Assembly (NCBI RefSeq): GCF_001905445.1
Contig: NZ_LIVQ01000012.1
Coordinates: forward strand, 1-64,000
DNA: 64,000 nucleotides
Direction: 5' to 3'
Source: Streptomyces sp. CB00455
GTDB taxonomy: Bacteria > Actinomycetota > Actinomycetes > Streptomycetales > Streptomycetaceae
Shown: piece after piece, positions 17,637 through 26,659 of the stretch
Layout of the letters: every line of letters starts with the position of its first letter
Numbering within the stretch: position 1 is the first letter of the stretch
Translations under genes and position numbers: made by a program
The notes under the pieces: generated by a model
The model's database searches: none
What the model was told of the DNA's origin: nothing
What the model saw: the letters and a program-made list of their open reading frames with translations, nothing else

Positions 17637-19466
17637 TCAGGCCGCGGCGCCCAGGAGGGCGGGCCGCTGGGCCACGCGGACCCGGCCCATCCACATGAGC
17701 TGCGAAACCATCTGGACGAGGCGTTCCCCGTCGGGGGTGGGCGCCGGCTCGCCGGCCGGCAGGGGCGCGGGCGCCGCGGAGACGGCCACCCCGACCGGTG
17801 TGGGCCAGGCACGCACCGCGTGCCCGATGGTGCGCAGCGTGGCCAGCGTGGAGACGGCGCCCTGTGCTCCGGCGCCGACGGCCACGCAGCCGATGGCACG
17901 GCCTTCGAGGTAGGGCGTCGGACCGTCCAGGTCGTTGATGTAGTCGACGGCGTTCTTCAGCAGGCCGGAGACGGTGCCGTGGTAGGTCGGCGAGACGAGC
18001 ACGACGCCGTCGGCCCGGCGCAGTTCGTCCAGGAAGTCCTGTACGTCTGGCCAGGCGGCGCCCAGACCGGGGCGGTAGGCGGGGAAGTCGATGTCCGCGC
18101 CGTTGAAGACGCGGGTGGTCGCTCCCTGGTCGGCACAGCGCTGGGCGCACCAGTCGGCCACCCGGTCCGATGTGGAGCCCCTGCGCAGGGATCCGCTGAT
18201 GAGGACGATGTGCGGTGTGTCCGCGGTGGTGGGTTCTTCCCGTGTCCGGTCCGGCATGTCGACCACGGCCGGCTTGGTGTGCCGTTCGCGCCGTCTGGCC
18301 AGGGGACGCCAGCCGAGTACGTCGGCCGCGTCGGTGTCCTTGCGGCCCTCGGCCTTCACCCGGGCGTTGCGCTGCTTTTCCTCGGCCTGGCCGGCCCCCT
18401 GGTCCAGGGAGCCCTGCCGGCGGGATTTGAGGACCACGGCGGCCGTACGCTCCAGGCGCTCGCGCTGGTAGGCGAGGAGGGCAGCGGGAACGTCCTCGTG
18501 CGCGGACATCGCGTCGGCGAGTACGACGGCGTCCTCCAGCGCCATGTTGGCGCCTTGCCCGAGGGCGGGGACCATCGGGTGGGCCGCGTCGCCGAGGAGG
18601 GCGACCCTGCTGTCGACCCAGCGGGGTACCGGGTCCCGGTCGTGGATGTCGGTCACCACGATGTCGTGGGGGTCCGCGTCGCGGATCAGGCGGAGCACGG
18701 GCGGGTGCCATCCGGCCAGGGCGGCGGCCAGGTCGTCCTGGGCGCGGGCCGGTCCCTTGGCGGGCCACAGTCCCGCGGGCGCGGTGATCTTGGCAGTCCA
18801 GTACAAGGTGTCCGCGCCGACGGGGGCGATGAAAATCTGGATGCCGCGGCCGTTGACGACGTACGAGCGCTGGCCGAGTGCGGAGCCCTTGGTGCGGCCG
18901 CGCACCGAGCTGTAACCGCGGTACTGCGCGGGGCCGTCCGCCAGCATGCGGCGGCGCACGGCCGAGTGGATGCCGTCCGCGGCCACCAGCGCGCCGCACT
19001 CGAGGGTCTTGCCGGCGGACAGCAGGACCGTGACGGTGTCGCCGGCCATGGCGTAGTCCTCGACGGCGGTGCCGGGCATCACGGCCGCGCCCGCGGCGAG
19101 GGCCTCGTCGAGGAGGGCCCGCTGCAGGGCGCTGCGCAGGATCGGGATCTGGGGGGCGCCCAGCTCCTCGCCCATCGCTCCGATCGGCTCCTGGGCGAGG
19201 ACGGTGCCCGCGGAGTCCGTCACCGTGCGGACCTCGTCGGGCCGGGTGACGTGGCCGAGCGAGCGGATACGCGCTCCGAGTTGGGCACCGAGGGCGTCCA
19301 CCGCCCGCACCCCGTTGGGGTACAGCATCAGGCCGGACCCCTGGGTGCCCATGCGTCCGGACCGCTCCACGACGGTGACGTCCATGGCGCGGCGGGCCAA
19401 CGCGACGGCTGTGGCGAGGCCGCCGATGCCGCCACCGGCGATCACGACCGACTTCTTCTTGACCAT
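17637..19466 (-). CDS. FAD monooxygenase fused to NADPH-dependent FMN/flavin reductase
   Basis: 609 residues with two enzymes in one chain. Residues 1 to about 375 form a group A FAD monooxygenase: dinucleotide fold VIAGGGIGGLATAVALARR and the second FAD motif RVALLGDAAHPMVPALGQGANMA. A charged, Lys/Arg/Glu-rich linker (about 375-415) leads to an NADPH-dependent FMN reductase domain with ISGSLRRGSTSD and SPTYHGTVSGLLKNAVDYIND. A self-supplied reductase partner is unusual for this monooxygenase class, which normally binds NAD(P)H itself. GGAGAG precedes the ATG. Starts 3 nt after the amidohydrolase gene. Probably hydroxylates or oxidatively opens a ring. Confidence 0.88.
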   Translation of the reverse strand: MVKKKSVVIAGGGIGGLATAVALARRAMDVTVVERSGRMGTQGSGLMLYPNGVRAVDALGAQLGARIRSLGHVTRPDEVRTVTDSAGTVLAQEPIGAMGEELGAPQIPILRSALQRALLDEALAAGAAVMPGTAVEDYAMAGDTVTVLLSAGKTLECGALVAADGIHSAVRRRMLADGPAQYRGYSSVRGRTKGSALGQRSYVVNGRGIQIFIAPVGADTLYWTAKITAPAGLWPAKGPARAQDDLAAALAGWHPPVLRLIRDADPHDIVVTDIHDRDPVPRWVDSRVALLGDAAHPMVPALGQGANMALEDAVVLADAMSAHEDVPAALLAYQRERLERTAAVVLKSRRQGSLDQGAGQAEEKQRNARVKAEGRKDTDAADVLGWRPLARRRERHTKPAVVDMPDRTREEPTTADTPHIVLISGSLRRGSTSDRVADWCAQRCADQGATTRVFNGADIDFPAYRPGLGAAWPDVQDFLDELRRADGVVLVSPTYHGTVSGLLKNAVDYINDLDGPTPYLEGRAIGCVAVGAGAQGAVSTLATLRTIGHAVRAWPTPVGVAVSAAPAPLPAGEPAPTPDGERLVQMVSQLMWMGRVRVAQRPALLGAAA

Positions 19467-19469
19467 GCT

Positions 19470-20876
19470 TCAGCTCTCCTGTCTGGTGGATGCGGGAGCA
19501 GCGGGCACGAGCCGCCCGTCGTACGTGCCGAAGGACCCGGTGGCCGCGTCCCACACCGTGCGGCCCGCGCGCACGGTCCGCTCGACGCGGCCGGTGAAGG
19601 TCCAGCCCTCGTACGCCGACCAGCCGCACTTGCTCTCCACGTCGTGGGCGGAGAACATCCAGGGCGTGTCGGGCGCGAAGAGGACGAGGTCGGCGTCGGC
19701 GCCCGCCTCCAGGCGGCCCTTGCCCGCCAGCCGGAAGATTTCGGCGGGGGCCGCGGCGAGGTGGTGCGCCAAGCGGGAGACGGCCGTGTCCGGGTCCTCG
19801 TCGGGCCGGCGCCGGCGCATGCCGGTCCACACGGCCACCGCGAGCTCCTGGACGCCGGGCAGTCCGGGCGGCGACTGGGCGGGCGTGCGCGTCTTCTCGG
19901 CGACGGTGTGCGGGGCGTGGTCGCTGCCCAGCGTGGCGACCTGGCCGGTCCACACGGCCCGCCACAGCCGCTCCTGGTCGGCCCGGCCGCGGATCGAGGG
20001 CGACAGCCGGGTGCGGGCGCCCAGGCGCCGGGTGTCCTCGTCGGTGAACGACAGGTGGTGGCCGGTGACCTCGAAGGTGACGGGATAGCCGGCGGCCTGC
20101 GCCGCACAGACCAGATCGGCCTCCTCCGTGCTGGACAGGTGCAGGATGTGGGCCCGGGTCCCGTACCGCCGCACCAGCTCGATGATCTTCGCGACGGCCA
20201 CGATGCCGCCGGTGCGCGGGCGGCGCGTCTCGTAGTCCAGATAGCTGTCGGGCTCCCCCCACCAGGCATCGAGCAGGGCGAACAGGCCGTCCTCCTCGGC
20301 GTGCAGGACGAGCTGGACGCCGCCCTCGGCGGCGGCGGCGAATGCCTTCTCCAGCTGCGCCGGGTCGCGCACCACGGTGGGCGCGGTGTGGTGGCCCGCC
20401 ATGAAGATCTTGGCGCTGGTGGCGACGGCCGGGTCGAGGTGTGCCAGGAGTTCGGGGCGGTCGGGGTCGAGGCCGATGTGGAAGCGGTAGTCCACGAGGG
20501 AATGCCCCTCCACGAGGCGCGCCTTGGCCAGCACCGCCTCGGGATCGAGCGTCGGAGGCAGCGTGTTGGGCATGTCCATCACCGTGGTGAAGCCGCCCCG
20601 GACGGCGGCGCGGCTGCCGTGCTCCCAGTCCTCCTTGTGGGTCAGGCCGGGGGTGCGGAAGTGCACGTGGGAGTCGATGAGGCCGGGCAGGACGTAGTGG
20701 TCGCCGGCGTCGATGTGCTCGGCGCAGGCGGGCACGGTGCGGGCGTCGCTGACGGCAGTGATCCGGCCGTCCCGGACGAGCAGGTGTCCGGGGCGCACGC
20801 CCTGCGGGGTCACCAGCCGGCGCCCGCTGACGACGAGGTCGGGGGCCGCGGCGGCGGCCGGTGTCAGGGAGTCCAT
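19470..20876 (-). CDS. Dihydroorotase / allantoinase-like cyclic amidohydrolase
   Basis: 468 residues. The complete binuclear metal site of the class is visible: DSHVH (68-72), the carboxylated Lys in SAKIFM (Lys156), LHAEED (His192), HILHLSS (His246) and GSDHAPH (Asp319). The N-terminal DLVVSGRRLVTP and C-terminal LEAGADADLVLF are standard. Such enzymes open or close cyclic ureides (dihydroorotate, hydantoins, allantoin). Inside a cluster it is unlikely to serve pyrimidine synthesis; with a cysteine-synthase-like enzyme and amidotransferase nearby it may form or open a ureide or imide ring. Overlaps the flavoprotein gene at 20864 by 13 nt. Confidence 0.88.
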   Translation of the reverse strand: MDSLTPAAAAAPDLVVSGRRLVTPQGVRPGHLLVRDGRITAVSDARTVPACAEHIDAGDHYVLPGLIDSHVHFRTPGLTHKEDWEHGSRAAVRGGFTTVMDMPNTLPPTLDPEAVLAKARLVEGHSLVDYRFHIGLDPDRPELLAHLDPAVATSAKIFMAGHHTAPTVVRDPAQLEKAFAAAAEGGVQLVLHAEEDGLFALLDAWWGEPDSYLDYETRRPRTGGIVAVAKIIELVRRYGTRAHILHLSSTEEADLVCAAQAAGYPVTFEVTGHHLSFTDEDTRRLGARTRLSPSIRGRADQERLWRAVWTGQVATLGSDHAPHTVAEKTRTPAQSPPGLPGVQELAVAVWTGMRRRRPDEDPDTAVSRLAHHLAAAPAEIFRLAGKGRLEAGADADLVLFAPDTPWMFSAHDVESKCGWSAYEGWTFTGRVERTVRAGRTVWDAATGSFGTYDGRLVPAAPASTRQES

Positions 20877-21967
20877 TGCAGCGCCACCAGTTCCCGGCAG
20901 AGGTCGTTGGTCGGCCCCATCAGGCCGACGCCGCGGGCATCCGCGAGGAGGCGGCCGGCCGCGCCGCCGTCGCGGTAGCCGGCCGAGCCGAGCATGCGCG
21001 CCACGTCGAGGCAGATCTCCTCGGCGGCCGCGGTCGCGTGCAGCTTGCTGTGCAGGGTGGCCAGGCCCGGATCGGCGGCGGTGCGGGCTCCGGCCCGCTC
21101 CACGACCGCGCGTACGGTCTCCAAGCGGGTGGCCAGGCCGGTGAGCCGGTGGCGCACGGTCGCCATCTCCAGCAGCCCGCGGGAGCGGGCGTGGGTGACG
21201 GCGAGGTCGAAGGCGGCCTGGGCGATGCCGGCCGAGACCGCGCCGAGGGTGGCTCCGGATTCCCGGACGCCGGCGATGATCGAGGCGGCGTGGCCTTCGG
21301 GGCCGAGCCGGTCCTCGTCGCCCACGACACAGCCGTCGAGGGCGAGCAGCCCGGTCGCGGAGCCGCGCATGCCGGCCAGGTCCAGGCCCAGGTCCGGGAC
21401 GAGGCCGGGGTTGTCCGCCCCGACGAGGAAGAAGGTCTGGCCGGCGGCGCCGTAGGCGGCTCGTACGGCGGGTCCGGGCGCGCCGGTGGTGACCAGGACC
21501 AGGTAGAGGTCGGCGACGGCGGCGCCCGTGGTGAAGGTCTTGGAGCCGCGCAGCAGCCATCTGCCGTCGGCGCGGCGGGTGCCCGTACTGGCCAGGTTCT
21601 GCTTCGCGGCCCCCGAGCCGTTCTCGCTCCAGGCCGAAGCGGCCAGCACGCTGCCGTCCGCCATCGGGGGCAGCAGGCGGTGACGCTGTTCCTCGGTGCC
21701 CCATTCGGCGATCCGGGCGCTCACCGCGAAGTGCTGGAACGCGATGATCGCAACGGACGCGTCGGCGGCGGCGATGTCGGCGACGACCCGGTTGATCTCG
21801 GCGGCATCGCCGCCCGCGCCTCCGTGAGCGCGGGGTACGGCGGTGGCCAGCAGCCCGCTGGCGCGCAGCGCCGACAGGGCTTCGCGGTCCGGCTCACCGG
21901 CCGCCGCGGCCTTCTCGGCGGACGCATGGAGCAGCGCGAGCAGCTCGGGTCCGAGCGGCGGTTTCAT
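20864..21967 (-). CDS. Acyl-CoA dehydrogenase-fold flavoprotein (possible N-/C-oxygenase or desaturase)
   Basis: 367 residues. N-terminal helical domain with VPRAHGGAGGDAAEINRV, middle beta-domain with SAWSENGSG and KTFTTGAA, and C-terminal helices typical of the acyl-CoA dehydrogenase fold. The usual tail (RDARI...EGTNEIQ with catalytic Glu) is replaced by LADARGVGLMGPTNDLCREL, as in flavin-dependent monooxygenase relatives such as DszC-type enzymes, so oxygenation or amine/acid desaturation is as likely as CoA ester chemistry. The flavin reductase domain encoded two genes downstream could supply reduced FMN. GTGA/ATGA-type overlap with the PrpF-like gene. Confidence 0.8.
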   Translation of the reverse strand: MKPPLGPELLALLHASAEKAAAAGEPDREALSALRASGLLATAVPRAHGGAGGDAAEINRVVADIAAADASVAIIAFQHFAVSARIAEWGTEEQRHRLLPPMADGSVLAASAWSENGSGAAKQNLASTGTRRADGRWLLRGSKTFTTGAAVADLYLVLVTTGAPGPAVRAAYGAAGQTFFLVGADNPGLVPDLGLDLAGMRGSATGLLALDGCVVGDEDRLGPEGHAASIIAGVRESGATLGAVSAGIAQAAFDLAVTHARSRGLLEMATVRHRLTGLATRLETVRAVVERAGARTAADPGLATLHSKLHATAAAEEICLDVARMLGSAGYRDGGAAGRLLADARGVGLMGPTNDLCRELVALQWTP

Positions 21968-23031
21968 GCGGCTCCCGACAGCGCCAGGCATTGGGCGACC
22001 TCCTCGAATTGCAGATGGCTCAGGGGTGTCAGGACGAAAGAGCCCTGGAAGGTGACGCGCTTGTGCGCGACGCTCGCCCACAGGAGCGCGCCGTCCTGGC
22101 TGCCGGCTCCTTCACCGGGCAGCGAGGTGACGGCGGTGACGGCCGTCCGGCCGCCGGGTGTGACGATGTCGACGAGGCCGTCCGCCGCGCCCCGTTCCCG
22201 GGCGATCCGCCAGGGCACGGTGTGCGGGACGCGTACGGCGGTGCCCAGGCACACGGCTCCGGTCAGCGCGATCGTCGGGTGCCAGCCGGGCACGGTGACG
22301 GCTCGGGCCGAGATGCCGCCGTCCTCGCCGGGCAGGATCGCGGCGATCTTGGGGAAGGCTCCGTCGCGGCGCCAGCCCAGGAGGTCGGCGGCGGCGCCGC
22401 GGATGCGCTCCAGGCGGCCGAGCAGTTCCCCGCCGGCGGCGAACAGCGCTGCGGTGTCCGGGATCGCGAGGTCGCGCGCGTCGATGAAGGCGTAGGTGTT
22501 GGCGCTGGCCACCAGGGACACCTCGTGGCGCTGCCCGTCGACGTCCAACAGGGTGCGGGGCAGGCCGGTGGGGAGGAGCTGGTCGAAGGGGACCGGGCGG
22601 GGCTGGACGAAGGTGACGGTGAAGCGGACCTCGTCGCGTTCGACCCGGTCGACCTCGCAGACCACCCCGTCGCCGTTGTTGAGGACGTTCACCCGGATCC
22701 GCACTCCGGGCACCAGGCGCGGGAGCATTCCGGAGCGGGCCGCGGCGACCACGGCCGACAGGATGGAGTGCCCGCAGGAGCCGCGCAGGTCGAACCGGTC
22801 GGGTGCGCTCGGCAGCGCCTGCACGAAGCGGTAGTCGAGGTCGAACATGGGATGCGCGGACGGTTCCACCAGTGCGATCTTCAGGACGTGCGCGCCGCCG
22901 GCGGAGGCGAGGTAGCGGCGGGCCTCGGCCAGGTGGAGCAGCAGCGCCTCCTCCTCGCGGGGCAGCCGGGCGGCGTCGAGGACGAAGGTGGGGCAGGGGC
23001 TGCCCGCGGCGTAGGCCAGGTGTCCGATCAC
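21964..23031 (-). CDS. PrpF-like isomerase (DapF fold)
   Basis: 355 residues from a GTG overlapping the stop of the amidotransferase gene. PrpF family features: paired DapF-like halves, SCGHSILSAVVAAARSG around the conserved Cys, and VCLGTAVRVPHTVPWRI near the C-terminus. PrpF proteins isomerise methylaconitate or related unsaturated tricarboxylates by proton shuttling. The first-half motif usually written RGGTSKG is replaced by AAGSPCPTFV, so one of the two catalytic residues may differ. In this context it may move a double bond or epimerise an unsaturated acid or amino acid intermediate. Confidence 0.8.
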   Translation of the reverse strand: MIGHLAYAAGSPCPTFVLDAARLPREEEALLLHLAEARRYLASAGGAHVLKIALVEPSAHPMFDLDYRFVQALPSAPDRFDLRGSCGHSILSAVVAAARSGMLPRLVPGVRIRVNVLNNGDGVVCEVDRVERDEVRFTVTFVQPRPVPFDQLLPTGLPRTLLDVDGQRHEVSLVASANTYAFIDARDLAIPDTAALFAAGGELLGRLERIRGAAADLLGWRRDGAFPKIAAILPGEDGGISARAVTVPGWHPTIALTGAVCLGTAVRVPHTVPWRIARERGAADGLVDIVTPGGRTAVTAVTSLPGEGAGSQDGALLWASVAHKRVTFQGSFVLTPLSHLQFEEVAQCLALSGAA

Positions 23032-24860
23032 GCGGCCACCGCCGCGAGCGCGGTGGCGGGCAGGGCCGGTGCGGTGGCGGCGGCCGGGCGGAACTGTTCG
23101 CGCCACACCTCGTGCACGAGCAGCGACCACAGGGCCAGGGCCGGGGTGTCGCCGGGCCGCTCGGCCTGCGCGGTGAACAGGGCGTCCACGGCCGCGGCGT
23201 CGAGCCGGCCGTCGGCCCGGAGCCGGTCGGGGGTGAGCAGGTCCCGTGCCTGTGCCCACAGGGGCTGGCCGGGGCGCAGCATCGCCGTGATGGGGAGGGT
23301 GAACGGCTGCTTGGGACGGGTGAGCACGCTGTCGGGCAGCAGCCCCGCGGCCGCCGCGTACAGGGTCCGCTTGACCTGGCCGTCGTACAGCCGCAGCCGG
23401 TCGGGCAGCGAGCGGCCGAGGGCGACGACGGAGCTCTGGCAGAACGGCAGCCGGACCTCGATCGAGCCGGCCATGCTCAGGTGGTCGACGCGTCTGAGGT
23501 GGTAGGCGGGCAGGCGGTGACCGAGCTCGAAGCGGGTGATGCGCTCCAGGACGGTGCCCGGGCCGTGCAGCAGGTCCTCTTGTGCCTCGGGCGGCAGCGC
23601 CGGTACCTCGCGCAGCAGGTCCCGGAAGGCGTCGGTGTAGAGCGAGCGGCGCAGGGCGGCCGGAGCGGCCGACAGCGCGTCGAGGTAGGCCGGTGCCCAG
23701 GCGGCGCCGGCCGCGGCGTTCTCGGCGGCCTGCCGCATCCGCCCGTACCCGCCGAACACCTCGTCGGCGGCGTCGCCGGTCAGCGCGACGGTGAAGCCGG
23801 CCGCGCGCACCGCCTTGAACAGGGCGTACGTGCTGAGCGCGATGGGGTCGGCGTTGGGCTGCCCCAGGTGCCAGACGGTCTCCTCCAGCAGCGCCGGGAA
23901 GTCGGCCGGGTCGATCTCCACCTGGTGGTACGCGGCTCGCGCGCGCTCGGCGGCCTGCCGGGCGAAGTGCCGTTCGTCGAAGGGCCAGGAGCCCTTGTAG
24001 GCGATGTTGAAGGAGTGCACCGGGCCGTGCTCGGCGGCCAGCGAGGTCACCAGGCTGGAGTCGAGGCCGCCGGAGGTGATGAGCGCGACGGGCACGTCGG
24101 CGACCAGCAGCCGTCCGACCTCTTCGCGCAGGGCGCGGCGGACCCGTACGGCCGTGGCGGCTCCGTCGCCGGGGCCCGGCGCGGGCAGTTCGGCGGGCGG
24201 GCGCCGCCGGCTGCGCGGGGTGCCGCCCAGAGTGCACACCATCGTCGTGGCGGGCGCCATGACCTCGACGCCCTCGAACATCGTCTCGCCGCCGAAGGGG
24301 GTGCGGGTGGCCAGGTAGGCGTCCAGGGAGGCCGCGCGCATCCGGGGCGGGGGCCCGCCGAAGCCGAAGAGGGCCGGGATCTCGGAGGAGAAGTGCAGCG
24401 AGCGCTCCGCCGGGTCCCAGCGGTAGTAGAGCGGCTTCATGCCGATCCCGTCGGTGGCCAGCAGCAGCCGCGGTTCCCGGCCGCGCAGGTCGACCAGGGC
24501 GATGGAGTACATGCCGTCGAGGTGGTCGGTGAAGTCGTCCCCGTACTCCAGGTAGAGGGCGGGGATGACGGCGCCGTCACAGCGGTCGTCGAAGGAGTGG
24601 CCGAGCCCTTCGAGGCGGTGGCGCAGCGCGCCGTGGTTGTAGATCTCGCCGTTGAAGACAGCCCGGACCGGGCCGCCGGCTCCGTAGGGCTGCTGTCCGC
24701 CGTCCAGGTCGACGACGGCGAGCCGGTTGTTGCCCAGTCCCCAGCCGGGTGCCCGGGAGATCCCGGTGGCGTCGGGGCCGCCGTGGCGCTGGAGCGCCGC
24801 GACGGTGCGCATCTCGTGCGGCGTGGCCGCCGCGTTGAAGTAGCCGTAGATCCGGCACAT
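23028..24860 (-). CDS. Glutamine-dependent amidotransferase, asparagine synthetase B type
   Basis: 610 residues. The N-terminal nucleophile Cys2 starts a class II glutaminase domain (MCRIYGYF; usual form is MCGIxG, so the Gly-Ile-Ala pocket is altered), with FNGEIYNH intact. The C-terminal synthetase domain has the ATP pyrophosphatase loop TSGGLDSS and GDAADEVFGGYGRM. It would adenylate a carboxylate and transfer glutamine-derived ammonia. A second AsnB-type gene sits at 55770, so each may amidate a different pathway acid, or one may form a lactam. Between cysteine-synthase-like (33-nt gap) and PrpF-like genes in the minus-strand operon. Confidence 0.9.
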   Translation of the reverse strand: MCRIYGYFNAAATPHEMRTVAALQRHGGPDATGISRAPGWGLGNNRLAVVDLDGGQQPYGAGGPVRAVFNGEIYNHGALRHRLEGLGHSFDDRCDGAVIPALYLEYGDDFTDHLDGMYSIALVDLRGREPRLLLATDGIGMKPLYYRWDPAERSLHFSSEIPALFGFGGPPPRMRAASLDAYLATRTPFGGETMFEGVEVMAPATTMVCTLGGTPRSRRRPPAELPAPGPGDGAATAVRVRRALREEVGRLLVADVPVALITSGGLDSSLVTSLAAEHGPVHSFNIAYKGSWPFDERHFARQAAERARAAYHQVEIDPADFPALLEETVWHLGQPNADPIALSTYALFKAVRAAGFTVALTGDAADEVFGGYGRMRQAAENAAAGAAWAPAYLDALSAAPAALRRSLYTDAFRDLLREVPALPPEAQEDLLHGPGTVLERITRFELGHRLPAYHLRRVDHLSMAGSIEVRLPFCQSSVVALGRSLPDRLRLYDGQVKRTLYAAAAGLLPDSVLTRPKQPFTLPITAMLRPGQPLWAQARDLLTPDRLRADGRLDAAAVDALFTAQAERPGDTPALALWSLLVHEVWREQFRPAAATAPALPATALAAVAA

Positions 24861-24892
24861 GTCTGCCTGTCTTTCCGTGAGGAGACGACGGG

Positions 24893-25819
24893 TCAGCCGC
24901 GTGCCGTGGACAGGTAGCGCTCCCCGCTGTCGGGGAAGACCGTGACCACCGTGGCGCCCGCCCAGCGCGGGTGCGCTGTGACGGCGCGGCTCGCCCAGGC
25001 CGCGGCTCCGGAGGAGACGCCGACCGGGAGACCGGTGGCGCGTACGATCTCGCGGGCCGTGGCGGCCGCGGCGTCGTCCGGCACGGCGACGACCTCGTCG
25101 ATGAGGGTCAGGTCGGTGATGTCGGAGAGGTAGCCGGCCCCGATGCCGGGGATGCCGTGGGGACCCGCCTCGCCGCCCGACAGGACGGCGGAGCGCGCCG
25201 GTTCGACGGCGACGACGTGGACGTCCCGGCGTTCCTTGAGGTAGCGGGCGGTGCCGCTGAGGGTGCCGCCCGTGCCGACCCCGCACACCAGCACGTCGAC
25301 GGCGCCGGCGGTGGCCTCCCAGATCTCGGGGCCGGTGGTGTCGTAGTGGGCCCGGGCGTTGGCGGGGTTGCGGTCCTGGTGCGGCACCCACGAGCCGGGG
25401 GTGTTGCGCTGCAGCTCCTCGGCGTGCGCCCAGGCGGCCATCAGCCCGTCCTGGTGCGGTACGAGGACCACCTCGGCGCCGAGCGCGGCCAGGATGAGGC
25501 GGCGCTCCTCGCTGGCGTTGTCGGGCATGACGATGACGCAGCGGTGGCCCCGGGGGGCGCACAGGGCGGCGAGGGAGATGCCGGTGCTGCCGGAGGAGCA
25601 TTCGATGACGGTGCCGCCGCTGCGGGGCAGCAGCCCCGACTCCTCGACGGCGCGCAGCATCGCGAGCGCGGCCCGGTCCTTGACGCTGGACAGGGGGTTC
25701 AGCATCTCCAGTTTGGCCAGCAGCCGGACCGTGTCCGCGAGCCCGGGCAGGGCGACTTCCAGCAGCGGTGTGCCGCCGACCAGGTCGTCCAGGGACCGGG
25801 CGGGCCGAGTCGTGGTCAC
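24893..25819 (-). CDS. Cysteine synthase family PLP enzyme (beta-substituted alanine synthase)
   Basis: 308 residues from a GTG with GGGGGAG just upstream; a start 21 nt earlier lacks a ribosome site. PLP Lys47 lies in LSSVKDRAA, the substrate loop reads SSGSTGIS, and GVGTGGTLSGTARYL is the phosphate-binding loop. The usual TSGNTG has become SSGSTG, which often marks family members using nucleophiles other than sulfide (for example 2,3-diaminopropionate, O-ureidoserine or heterocyclic-alanine synthases). In this operon it most likely builds a non-standard beta-substituted alanine. Followed by the amidotransferase after 33 nt. Confidence 0.88.
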   Translation of the reverse strand: MTTTRPARSLDDLVGGTPLLEVALPGLADTVRLLAKLEMLNPLSSVKDRAALAMLRAVEESGLLPRSGGTVIECSSGSTGISLAALCAPRGHRCVIVMPDNASEERRLILAALGAEVVLVPHQDGLMAAWAHAEELQRNTPGSWVPHQDRNPANARAHYDTTGPEIWEATAGAVDVLVCGVGTGGTLSGTARYLKERRDVHVVAVEPARSAVLSGGEAGPHGIPGIGAGYLSDITDLTLIDEVVAVPDDAAAATAREIVRATGLPVGVSSGAAAWASRAVTAHPRWAGATVVTVFPDSGERYLSTARG

Positions 25820-25849
25820 TGCTCCCCCAAGGAGTGTCATGCCGGGCGG

Positions 25850-26659
25850 TCAGACCGCGACCGCGGCGGTCGCCACCGCGAGGTGCGAGGCCGCGGCCTG
25901 CTGAAGGTGGGTGATGTCGCTGGAGACGGTGGCGAAGGTGAAGCCCTCGGTCAGGCGTTTGGCCGCGCTCTCCCCGTCCAGGCAGTGGATGCCGCAGGCG
26001 ATGCCGGCCCGGCGGGCCGTGCGGGTGATGCGCTCCAGTGCCGCTTCCAGGGCGCCGGCCGCGGACGGGTCGCCGAAGTAGCGGGCGCCGAGCGCGGCGG
26101 ACAGGTCCGCGGGGCCGACGTAGACCGCGTCGAGTCCGGGGGTGGCGCAGATGGCGTCGAGGTTCTCCAGGGCGGAGGCCGTCTCGACCATCACGATGCA
26201 GGCGACCTCGTCGTCGATCTCGGCGGGCACCGATCCCACCCGCAGTTCCGCGCGGACGGGTCCGGCGAGGCTGCGGGTGCCGGCCGGGTGGTGGCGGCAG
26301 GCCCGCACGACGGCCAGCGTCTGCTCGGGGGTGTCGACCATGGGGACGACGACGCCGCGCGCCCCGGTGTCGAGGGCGACGCCGATGGAGACGGGGTCGG
26401 CGGAGGGGACGCGGATGATGCCGGCGGAGCGCTGCCGGGAGTCGACGGCGAGCATGGCGGCCTGCCAGCCGGGCTGGTGCATGACGCCGTGCTGGCCGTC
26501 CACGCCGATGTAGTCGTAGCCCAGGCCCGCGATGCGCTCGGTGCCGACGGGGTTGTCGCAGGCGATCCAGTACCCGACGAGCCGCTCGCGGCGGCGCAGC
26601 CGGCGTGCGAAGCCGGCCGGTCCTTGGGCCCTGGTCAGGGCGGTGACGGCGGCGCTCAC
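25850..26659 (-). CDS. HpcH/HpaI family class II aldolase
   Basis: 269 residues from a GTG overlapping the TauD stop (GTGA). Family signatures: GVDGQHGVMHQPG near the start, ALDTGARGVVVPMV in the middle, VETASALENLDAI and VYVGPADLSAALG (metal-binding Glu and Asp). These enzymes make or cleave 4-hydroxy-2-oxo acids from pyruvate-type donors and an aldehyde. With a 2-oxo acid-forming ThDP enzyme and an aldehyde dehydrogenase in the facing operon, it could build the carbon skeleton of the unusual acid. Confidence 0.88.
   Translation of the reverse strand: MSAAVTALTRAQGPAGFARRLRRRERLVGYWIACDNPVGTERIAGLGYDYIGVDGQHGVMHQPGWQAAMLAVDSRQRSAGIIRVPSADPVSIGVALDTGARGVVVPMVDTPEQTLAVVRACRHHPAGTRSLAGPVRAELRVGSVPAEIDDEVACIVMVETASALENLDAICATPGLDAVYVGPADLSAALGARYFGDPSAAGALEAALERITRTARRAGIACGIHCLDGESAAKRLTEGFTFATVSSDITHLQQAAASHLAVATAAVAV

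Noticed and set aside
17559-20978. A 1139-codon open frame on the + strand opposite the minus-strand operon
   Set aside because: It is an antisense shadow: composition is dominated by Gly, Val, Arg and His as expected from reverse reading of GC-rich codons, and the opposite strand encodes several clear enzymes.
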